Position numbers and translations under genes: made by a program. Shown here in pieces: positions 1-5,229 of a DNA stretch of 5,705 nucleotides (positions are counted from its first letter, which is position 1; each line of letters starts with the position of its first letter). Source of the DNA: an uncultured Flavobacteriales bacterium (GTDB lineage Bacteria > Bacteroidota > Bacteroidia > Flavobacteriales > Crocinitomicaceae). Under the pieces are notes generated by a model. That model was not told where the DNA came from. It did no database searches and saw nothing but the letters and a program-made list of their open reading frames with translations. Location of the stretch: positions 1-5,705 of the forward strand of contig CAMLET010000237.1 in NCBI GenBank assembly GCA_946479125.1. Reading direction: 5' to 3'.

Positions 1-535
1 CCGCAGCAGAAGTTACCGTTCCGTTTTCAGCAGAAAAATAATATTCACCTTGAATTGCCATTCCAGCACTTGTACCACCAATTACAATATTTCTCAATTG
101 AATTGCTGCGTTAATTGCACTATCAACAGGTGAATCGCGCCAGTACGAAACATAATTCCATTGATCGCCACCAGCAAACCAAATGGCCTCTGCCTGAGCA
201 ATTTTCGAAATTACATAAGGATCGTTACTCGCAGCAGCATTGTTACAAACGATTGTTTCTACTGAATTCAATGTAACTCCAAGATCGGTATACATATAAT
301 CGTTATAACCATCTGAACCACTCGCACGAAGCACCAAAACATCACCAGCGTTTGCACGCTGCAAAAACCATTTCATCGCCACATCGTGTTCCGTGGCACC
401 TCCCATAACACAAATTCCACCTTCAGGTTGTGTCACCACATCTTGTGTATTTCCAGTAAAATAAGAAGTATAATCTTGCGCCAACAATTGCGCACCAGTT
501 AGCAAAACTGCAGCAGTAGTAAGTAGTTGTTTCAT
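1..535 (-). CDS. Cyanophycinase-like / peptidase S51 family secreted protein (partial, C-terminus beyond window)
   Basis: Only the N-terminal 178 residues are present; the gene runs off the left edge. The ATG at 533-535 opens a typical Sec signal peptide, with K2, then a hydrophobic stretch LLTTAAVLLTGAQLLAQ and a likely cleavage near residue 20, so the product should be exported. The mature part shows peptidase S51 hallmarks: GGICVMGGATEHDVAMKW near residues 40-57, VLVLRASGSDGYNDY near 67-81, WFAGGDQ at 119-125, and the nucleophile elbow IGGTSAGM with the presumed catalytic serine S156 (bases 68-70). In this family the same elbow is used by cyanophycinase, which hydrolyses the storage polymer cyanophycin, and by aspartyl dipeptidases. 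Which substrate applies here cannot be told, since the rest of the catalytic domain and any T9SS sorting tail are missing. The regulator gene on the same strand ends 37 bp upstream with no terminator seen between, so co-transcription is possible. The family call is firm; the substrate is inference. Confidence 0.82.
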   Translation of the reverse strand, partial: MKQLLTTAAVLLTGAQLLAQDYTSYFTGNTQDVVTQPEGGICVMGGATEHDVAMKWFLQRANAGDVLVLRASGSDGYNDYMYTDLGVTLNSVETIVCNNAAASNDPYVISKIAQAEAIWFAGGDQWNYVSYWRDSPVDSAINAAIQLRNIVIGGTSAGMAIQGEYYFSAENGTVTSAA

Positions 536-572
536 AAGTACAAGGTAATGAAAAAGGTTAAAGAAATACTTC

Positions 573-1271
573 CTACAAGAAATTCACTAGTTGCAAAAAA
601 GTTTCTTTATGAGAATCAGAAATGCGGAGATACGGTTCTAAAGTTAGTTTGACTTCGTTTCCTCGAATATTCTGGATATGTTTTTTATTGATGTAATGAA
701 ATCTACTTATTTGTATTAACTCTGAATAATTCAATTTCTTAACTACATTCCCCATAGCAAGCGAGATCGTTATTTTCGGTTTATTCTGAAAATAAACTTC
801 ACAGTAACTTCGTGCAGCTTCCAGATATACAATGCTTTCTGGCTCAATCCTTTCCTTAATTCCATCTTTGGTAGTGAAGAAATGAATTACTTCCTTTTGT
901 TTGCCTGAAGATTCATCTGATGCCTGAATATCCAGTAAAGCATTACGCAAACTCAACAGATCAATTGGTTTTGGCAAATTCTTCAACGGACCTGTATTCT
1001 TAGCCTGATAATAGGTGTTTAAGTCCTGAATACTTGAAAGGTAAATGAATGGAATTCCTTTAAGATTTAACTCTTTAGACAAATCGATCCCCGTAAGATC
1101 ACCCTTCAATTCTATATCCAGCAAAACCAAATCAGGCACATTCTCATTGATCAATTCCAAAGCTGACTCAAAACCTTCTGCAACTCCCGTTACACGGTAT
1201 TGAAGGGTTTCTAATTTATCCTTTAAATCATCAGCTACTAATGGGTCGTCTTCAACAATGAGAATTTTCAT
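573..1271 (-). CDS. LytTR-family response regulator (REC + LytTR DNA-binding domain)
   Basis: A complete 232-residue cytoplasmic two-component response regulator, close to the usual length for the LytR/AlgR class. The receiver domain spans about residues 1-118: acidic pocket E7-D8-D9, phosphoacceptor D52 in LVLLDIEL, the switch Ser at 79/80 in YLSS, and the conserved lysine K101 in the LPKPID motif. The LytTR domain spans about 128-230, with the characteristic IVYLEAARSYCEVYF strand (147-161) and FHYINKKHIQNI (191-202), equivalent to the family's F-R-x-H-K-S-Y-I-V-N segment. LytTR domains bind DNA through beta-strand and loop contacts, usually at imperfect direct repeats upstream of target promoters. 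The gene starts at ATG 1269-1271, 42 bp from the divergent histidine kinase start, which makes that kinase the obvious phosphodonor. No strong Shine-Dalgarno is present, as is usual in Bacteroidota. The targets are unknown; the downstream S51 gene may simply be co-transcribed. Confidence 0.93.
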   Translation of the reverse strand: MKILIVEDDPLVADDLKDKLETLQYRVTGVAEGFESALELINENVPDLVLLDIELKGDLTGIDLSKELNLKGIPFIYLSSIQDLNTYYQAKNTGPLKNLPKPIDLLSLRNALLDIQASDESSGKQKEVIHFFTTKDGIKERIEPESIVYLEAARSYCEVYFQNKPKITISLAMGNVVKKLNYSELIQISRFHYINKKHIQNIRGNEVKLTLEPYLRISDSHKETFLQLVNFL

Positions 1272-1284
1272 GGAGAAAGTTTGA

Positions 1285-1292
1285 TACTTTTG
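1285..1292 (+). promoter_or_regulatory. Bacteroidota-type -7 promoter element for the histidine kinase gene
   Basis: TACTTTTG matches the Bacteroidota housekeeping -7 consensus TAnnTTTG at every fixed base. It lies 21 bp upstream of ATG 1314, predicting a short leader of roughly 10-18 nt. A clear -33 TTTG partner is missing; only a T run at 1265-1268 sits near the right place. On the opposite strand TACCTTCG (1302 down to 1295) has one mismatch to the same consensus and could serve the divergent regulator gene. If so, the two transcripts would start within the same 42-bp spacer. This is based on motif matching only. Confidence 0.5.
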
Positions 1293-1313
1293 ACCGAAGG
1301 TAACGAAAAACGA

Positions 1314-3191
1314 ATGAACTATTTTGCACTATTCACATTAAGCTTTTTCATCTGTATAACCGGATATTCACAAACATCTTTCATTAAGCTCGCAAATAAA
1401 GGGTATCAGGAACTGGCTGATGGAAATTCTGTTGAAGCACAGAAAACACTTGAGCGTGCATTAAAAATTCTTCCAGAAGGGCTCAATGCAGAACTGAAAG
1501 CTGATTTTTACAATAACATTGGAGTTGCATACTTTCAAACAGGCAATTATAAAAAAGGAACGGATGCTTATGAAGTTTCTCTGGAATTCTACCAAAAACT
1601 CAAAAATGACAGTCTAATTGCGGGCGCATTACTAAACCTTGGAATCGCATACAAGGAACTTGGCGTGTTCAAAAGAGCCACTTCCGTTTTAACAAAAGCT
1701 GCAAGACTCTCCGAACATTACGGGAACAAACAAGAACTATCTTCGGCATGGAGTGCCATTGGAAGTATTCAACGTGAAACCGGGAACCATCAAAAAGCTC
1801 TGGAATATCATCAACGCGCTTTGCAGATTCGAAAGTCAATTGGATACGAAAAGGGAATTGCAGATTCATACCACAATATTGGAACGGTTTATCTGGAATG
1901 GAAACGATACAACTTAGCGGAGAAATATTTGTTGGAAGCATTGAAACGCAAGAAAATATTAAACAATCAATCCAATACAGTCAATACATTGTCTTCTCTT
2001 GGTCGGTTATACGTTGCGAAAAGCGAAACTAAGAAAGCCTTTTTCTACCTCAACAGCGCTTATGAAATTCGTAAAGAGGCGGGTAATTCATCCAAAGCGG
2101 CATCTAGTCTTTATTTTCTTGGAACCTACTATGAGTCCATTGATGAATCGTCCAAGTCATTGGAATTGTTCCGACAAGCGCAAGAAATGGCAAGATCTTC
2201 TCGCGACTACTCTTTACTGGCGGATGCATTACTAAGTGAAATCAACCTCTTGAAGAAATCAGAGATAGGCGATCCTTTGTTAAACAAGTATCAGGAATTG
2301 CTTGAAACACGTCAACTGGCAGCAATCGATGAAAATCGAAAAGAAATGGCGCGATTAGAAATTGAATACGATGTGGAACGAAAAGAGCGTGAGATCGATC
2401 TAAGACGCAAGCAAGCAAAACTGGACAAAATACGGATGGAGAACGACAGATTGCGCAACCGTCAACTTGTAGGCTGGATCATAGGACTTTCGCTAGTTGT
2501 AATTACCATTTTTGTAATGTTCTACCAAATCCGTCAGCGTAAACGTTATATCGAGCTTCAAAACAAAGAGCTTGAGGAACAGCGCGATGAAATCACGCAC
2601 CTCCATCAGGAATTGAGTCACCGAACCAAAAACTACTTTGGACTTTTAGGTGGAATCCTTAAGTCTGATAAATCTCAGGTCAAACACCCCGAAGCCACAA
2701 AAGTATTGGAGGAAAACATTCGAAGACTGGAAGCAATGTCTTTGGTTCAAAAGTACTTGCTTGATGAATCTACAAGACAAAACAAGGAAGTTCAGCTGGA
2801 TACTTATCTTAACAACGTTATTGACCTGGTAGTAGCAAACTTATTTCCTCAAGGTATCAAACTAAATCTCATTCGTGAGATCGACTGTATCTTTTTGGAT
2901 TATGATATTGCCATGCGATTAGCAATTGCACTAAACGAACTGATTTGCAATTCCATCGAGCATGGATTAGTACAATCCGAAAGTCCTGAATTGTTTGTTT
3001 CAGTGAAGCAAAAAGAAAAAGAACTGGAATTGGTGGTTAAAGACAATGGCCCGGGAATTAGTGACGCAAAACCAGAATCTGCATCTGTCAAAGGGCAGGA
3101 CCTCATCATTAAATTGCTGAATAAGATCAATGGCAGTATCCATTACCAAAACGAACAGGGGTGTACGGCAAGAATTAAAGTTAGTCTATAA
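1314..3191 (+). CDS. TPR-repeat membrane sensor histidine kinase (HisKA_2-type DHp + HATPase_c)
   Basis: A 625-residue two-component sensor kinase. The start is placed at ATG 1314 because it opens a signal peptide (MNYFALFTLSFFICITGYSQ). A TTG at 1281 would add 11 polar residues and lies upstream of the likely -7 element. Residues about 25-310 hold at least six TPR units, with the conserved glycine at 70, 110, 150, 190, 230 and 270, an exact 40-residue period. A charged coiled coil (about 340-384) leads into one transmembrane helix (385-404), so the TPRs should be periplasmic. A second coiled coil (405-434) precedes the phosphoacceptor motif LSHRTKN with H436. The ATPase domain shows the N box ALNELICNSIEHG (E542, N546, H550), the G1 box DNGPGI (577-582) and a lid segment with G594. 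The His-Arg-x-Lys-Asn pattern fits the HisKA_2/HWE-like group. The likely partner is the divergent LytTR regulator. The input signal is unknown; TPRs suggest protein or peptide sensing. Confidence 0.92.
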   Translation: MNYFALFTLSFFICITGYSQTSFIKLANKGYQELADGNSVEAQKTLERALKILPEGLNAELKADFYNNIGVAYFQTGNYKKGTDAYEVSLEFYQKLKNDSLIAGALLNLGIAYKELGVFKRATSVLTKAARLSEHYGNKQELSSAWSAIGSIQRETGNHQKALEYHQRALQIRKSIGYEKGIADSYHNIGTVYLEWKRYNLAEKYLLEALKRKKILNNQSNTVNTLSSLGRLYVAKSETKKAFFYLNSAYEIRKEAGNSSKAASSLYFLGTYYESIDESSKSLELFRQAQEMARSSRDYSLLADALLSEINLLKKSEIGDPLLNKYQELLETRQLAAIDENRKEMARLEIEYDVERKEREIDLRRKQAKLDKIRMENDRLRNRQLVGWIIGLSLVVITIFVMFYQIRQRKRYIELQNKELEEQRDEITHLHQELSHRTKNYFGLLGGILKSDKSQVKHPEATKVLEENIRRLEAMSLVQKYLLDESTRQNKEVQLDTYLNNVIDLVVANLFPQGIKLNLIREIDCIFLDYDIAMRLAIALNELICNSIEHGLVQSESPELFVSVKQKEKELELVVKDNGPGISDAKPESASVKGQDLIIKLLNKINGSIHYQNEQGCTARIKVSL

Positions 3192-3200
3192 ATAGAAAAA

Positions 3201-3228
3201 TCCCGATTCCGCAAAAGCGAAACCGGGA
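3201..3228. terminator. Intrinsic terminator between convergent genes, best on the minus strand
   Basis: TCCCGATTCCGC (3201-3212) and GCGAAACCGGGA (3217-3228) form a 12-bp stem with two mismatches and an AAAA loop. Read on the minus strand, the stem is followed at once by TTTTTC, so it fits a classical terminator for the lipoprotein gene that ends at 3245. On the plus strand it lies 9 bp after the kinase stop codon, but the T run (TTTTTT at 3241-3246) only begins 12 nt after the stem. It is therefore a weaker terminator for the kinase transcript, though it probably still limits readthrough in both directions. Confidence 0.75.
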
Positions 3229-3244
3229 CTTCATGACTTCTTTT

Positions 3245-3649
3245 TTAGTCAACTGTAACGTTTAGTATTACATCATCCTTGTCCACATGAACAGTATCCG
3301 TAAAAACATAATTGTTAGAGTTCAGATTTGTCACCTTCAGGTAATAAATTCCCGCGGTAACTTTTTGTCCGTAATCTCCTAACTCATCCGTATAGGTAGT
3401 TCCAATTTTTTCATCGGTACCATACTCGAATGTTTCTACTGAAGCATTATCCACAAAAGTTAGATTTGACTTTCTTATCTTTCCTCTGATTACAGGGTCG
3501 TCATCGTCATCTCCACCATCCTTGGCTTGTGTTTCTGGAGTTTTCACTTTACTTTCTTTCGTCGGTTTTATTTGTTCTTTTTCACAAGACATAGTCATCC
3601 CTCCTATGCCCAATACAATGGCCATAGCGGTAATAATTCCACCTTTCAT
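3245..3649 (-). CDS. Small lipoprotein with acidic linker and predicted beta-sandwich (carboxypeptidase-regulatory-like) domain
   Basis: A 134-residue protein of unassigned function. The N-terminus (K2, hydrophobic 5-20, then MTMSC) is a lipoprotein signal peptide with the lipidated cysteine at C22. The next residues EKEQ are acidic, which in flavobacterial lipoproteins can act as a surface-export signal, so surface exposure is possible but unproven. A Lys/Thr/Glu-rich linker (23-45) ends in GGDDDDD (45-51). Residues about 53-134 look all-beta. The segment TDELGDYGQKVTAGIYYLKV resembles the G-x-Y-x-x-x-V-x-x-G-x-Y-x-L-x-V signature of CarboxypepD_reg / Cna-B-like sandwich domains. That match is by eye and only suggestive. 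The gene converges on the histidine kinase gene and is probably monocistronic, ending in the hairpin terminator just downstream. The start is fixed by the signal peptide. No promoter consensus was recognised upstream. Confidence 0.72.
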   Translation of the reverse strand: MKGGIITAMAIVLGIGGMTMSCEKEQIKPTKESKVKTPETQAKDGGDDDDDPVIRGKIRKSNLTFVDNASVETFEYGTDEKIGTTYTDELGDYGQKVTAGIYYLKVTNLNSNNYVFTDTVHVDKDDVILNVTVD

Positions 3650-3940
3650 TTTCTTAAAAGTTTAGATTTGAATACTTGCCGTCTCGCAGCATGTGCGGAT
3701 ACTTTGGCATTAACTTTTGGGAGAAAGTTTGTTCGCATTGCCTTTTCTGTTCTCCCGATCAGAGCAAGCGTTGCAAACGTTTAGGAATCAGTCCGGGGCT
3801 AGCTTCCCGGGGTGCACCTGTCATCCATCGATATATTCCTTAAACAACCAGAAAACTCGACAGCCTGTCAGAAGAAAAAATGAAAATCACTTAAACAGAA
3901 TCTTCAAAACACTGACCTACGCTGGGAAATCGATGATTAA

Positions 3941-4050
3941 AAAAATCCGAACGCGGTAATTAAAATTCATTCCAGTTCATCGTTTAGATAAGTTGTGCGC
4001 AGTCAAATTCACAGAACTGTTTTTTTTGAATGGGAAAAATCCGAGTTCGG
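3941..4050 (+). repeat. Pair of short direct repeats AAAAATCCGAnnnCGG
   Basis: AAAAATCCGAACGCGG (3941-3956) and AAAAATCCGAGTTCGG (4035-4050) share 13 of 16 bases and start 94 bp apart. The second copy continues into an imperfect palindrome TCCGA-GT-TCGGA (4041-4051 region). Such a pair upstream of a regulator operon could be a binding site for a DNA-binding protein, perhaps one encoded by the operon itself. AT-rich 10-mers can recur by chance, so this is tentative. Confidence 0.3.
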
Positions 4051-4074
4051 AAAGACAAACTGCACTTTCGGAAA
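4046..4074 (+). repeat. Tandem TTCGGAAA boxes spaced 21 bp
   Basis: TTCGGAAA occurs at 4046-4053 and again at 4067-4074, followed by the similar tails GACAAAC and ACAAAAT. The 21-bp centre spacing is two helical turns, which would place both boxes on the same DNA face, as in many operators. It lies about 160-185 bp upstream of the sigma-factor start. No known regulator site is recognised, so the role is inference. Confidence 0.28.
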
Positions 4075-4179
4075 ACAAAATGGTGTATGACGTATGGAAA
4101 CAAAACCTTGCTTCCAAATACACTCGCATGAATACTGCATCACACAACTCTCCGGTGCTTGATGGTATCGGAACCACTT

Positions 4180-4201
4180 TCCTGAAGTTTTTCTTTCAGG
4201 A
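4180..4201 (+). promoter_or_regulatory. Small hairpin in the leader of the sigma-factor operon
   Basis: TCCTGAA (4180-4186) and TTCAGGA (4195-4201) form a perfect 7-bp stem, extendable by a G-U pair, around an 8-nt T-rich loop. It ends 30 nt before ATG 4232. A run of six T (4217-4222) follows 15 nt later, too far for a classical terminator. GGAACC at 4170-4175 just upstream resembles ECF-type -35 elements, but no convincing -10 was found. The element could influence leader structure or be fortuitous. Confidence 0.3.
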
Positions 4202-4231
4202 CAATTTCCTTATCACTTTTTTATCCATCTT

Positions 4232-4870
4232 ATGAAAGCCTCACTGATAGAACTAGGGCTGCATAAGTCGGTACAGGAAAAAAATGATACCGCACTTTCA
4301 AGACTGAATTATATGTACGGTGACCAGATCGTTCGTATTCTTAAGTACAAATTCCAAACTGCCGCAACAAGAGATGAAGCCTATATAATGGAAGCGGTGA
4401 ACGAGGCTTTGTTCGGTTATTATAAAAACCCGAACGCCTTCAATCCTGAAAAATTAACGCTTCTAAGTTTTCTTATTGTAGCAGCGAAAAGAGATCTTTT
4501 AAATATTCTTCAAAAGGAAAAAAAACACTTGAATAGAAAAAATCTACCTGAAGATGTCGAACTACAGGAAAAATTCTGGAATAGTGTTATGGAGGGGCAA
4601 AGTTCCCCAGACGACACTATTCAATACGATGAGAAAATGACGACTATTCAAAATTTACTTGAAGGCTTATTCGAAAATAAAAGAGATGTTATTCTGGCTG
4701 AGATGATTATTGGAGCTGATCGGGAAACCGAGTTATATATTGAAGTTTTGGAGATTACAGAATTAACTGTTGATGAGCAACGCATTGAGGTCAAAAAAAA
4801 TAAAGACCGCATCAAGCAAGTGTTGAAAAGGAATGATGTAGAAAACAAGATTAAAAACTTATTGCGATGA
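4232..4870 (+). CDS. ECF-like RNA polymerase sigma factor, first gene of a sigma/helical protein/metallopeptidase operon
   Basis: A 212-residue protein read as a sigma-70-family factor of the small ECF-like kind. Residues about 20-100 fit region 2: a helical segment with DEAYIMEAVNEALFGYYKNP (48-67), then FNPEKLTLLSFLIVAAKRDL and a basic end NILQKEKKH, equivalent to the D-L-x-Q-E-V-F ... L-x-x-W-L-x-x-I-A-R-N pattern of ECF proteins. A linker (about 101-136) precedes a region-4-like part (about 137-200), where RDVILAEMIIG is followed by EVLEITELTVDEQRIEVKK and NKDRIKQVLKR. That last block differs from the standard region 4 helix-turn-helix and marks a distinct subgroup. ATG 4232 is the first start in a frame open from 4163; no Shine-Dalgarno is seen. 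The stop codon overlaps the next start (ATGA), implying translational coupling. The sigma call is moderately sure; divergence from classical ECF factors is real. Confidence 0.72.
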   Translation: MKASLIELGLHKSVQEKNDTALSRLNYMYGDQIVRILKYKFQTAATRDEAYIMEAVNEALFGYYKNPNAFNPEKLTLLSFLIVAAKRDLLNILQKEKKHLNRKNLPEDVELQEKFWNSVMEGQSSPDDTIQYDEKMTTIQNLLEGLFENKRDVILAEMIIGADRETELYIEVLEITELTVDEQRIEVKKNKDRIKQVLKRNDVENKIKNLLR

Positions 4871-5229
4871 GTACGAAACTGAATTTCCTAAAAAGCGCCA
4901 TTACACGCGTGGAGAACGACCATGAATTCATGGCCCATACTCTGAAAAAGTACAGAGAACTCGAAAAGATCTCGGAATTGGAATTAATCGAGACTCTCAA
5001 TTGTTCGAAGGAAGATTACTATAAACTGGCACTTTGTAAGGTTCCTGATATCAGTGAGTCCGACTTTAAATCTCGCCTGGCAAATATTAGCGAATATGTC
5101 AATATCGACACTGGTAAATTGATTAAGGTGATCAAACATGTACAAATGGTATTACAGTTTACGCTTAACACAGGAAGTATTCTGATGGCCGCAAGAGACA
5201 AAGAAAGCGGCAAGAACGACAAGAAATGA
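4867..5229 (+). CDS. Small all-helical protein, possible cryptic HTH partner or substrate of the peptidase
   Basis: A 120-residue cytoplasmic protein (no signal peptide or membrane segment) not assigned to a named family with certainty. It appears helical throughout. The core at about 21-92 reads as a compact bundle resembling a degenerate XRE-like fold: FMAHTLKKYRELEKISELEL, then IETLNCSKEDYYKLALCKVP, then FKSRLANISEYVNIDTGKLI. The pattern L-x-C-S-x-E-x-x-x-K-L-A-L-C places C46 and C57 at the two ends of one helix. The tail (107-120) is charged and probably flexible. Its start overlaps the sigma stop by 4 bp, and its stop overlaps the peptidase start by 4 bp, so the three proteins should be made together. 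ImmA/IrrE-type peptidases act on HTH repressors, so this protein is the natural candidate substrate or anti-sigma. That role is inference; no direct evidence is in the sequence. Confidence 0.75.
   Translation: MSTKLNFLKSAITRVENDHEFMAHTLKKYRELEKISELELIETLNCSKEDYYKLALCKVPDISESDFKSRLANISEYVNIDTGKLIKVIKHVQMVLQFTLNTGSILMAARDKESGKNDKK

Larger units (their letters stand above)
3650..4231. other. Long divergent intergenic region (about 580 bp) with short repeats, no convincing gene
   Basis: This stretch separates the divergent lipoprotein and sigma-factor genes. Short open frames occur on both strands, but none starts or reads like a known protein. Visible structure comprises a GC-rich inverted repeat CCGGG-8 nt-CCCGG (3793-3810), the octamer palindrome GGTGCACC (3811-3818), AAAAATCCGA at 3941-3950 and 4035-4044, TTCGGAAA at 4046-4053 and 4067-4074, a run of eight T (4020-4027) and a hairpin at 4180-4201. 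No TAnnTTTG element was found on the plus strand before the sigma gene, so that operon may use a non-housekeeping promoter. No tRNA or rRNA is recognisable; a small RNA cannot be excluded. Confidence 0.6.

Noticed and set aside
1281..1313. TTG start extending the histidine kinase by 11 residues
   Set aside because: ATG 1314 opens directly on a signal peptide, and the likely -7 element (1285-1292) lies inside this extension, so it would not be transcribed.
1669..1941. Minus-strand open frame of 90 codons inside the kinase gene
   Set aside because: It is antisense to TPR units that read as a clean protein; its own translation resembles no family.
1999..2832. Two plus-strand out-of-frame open frames (1999-2235 and 2650-2832)
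   Set aside because: Both lie within the kinase coding sequence in another frame and give low-complexity, unrecognisable products.
2900..3130. Minus-strand open frame opposite the kinase ATPase domain
   Set aside because: The plus strand encodes conserved N and G1 boxes here, so the reverse frame is a shadow.
3527..3959. Plus-strand open frames 3527-3784 and 3717-3959
   Set aside because: The first overlaps the lipoprotein signal peptide in antisense. The second starts at TTG, has no domain-like pattern and crosses the GC-rich inverted repeat.
3977..4177. Minus-strand 66-codon open frame in the intergenic region
   Set aside because: No signal peptide, motif or start context; it is opposite repeat boxes and has no neighbour to support it.
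4201..4222. Hairpin at 4180-4201 plus T6 run as an intrinsic terminator before the sigma gene
   Set aside because: The T run begins 15 nt after a short 7-bp AT-containing stem, which is too far and too weak for termination.
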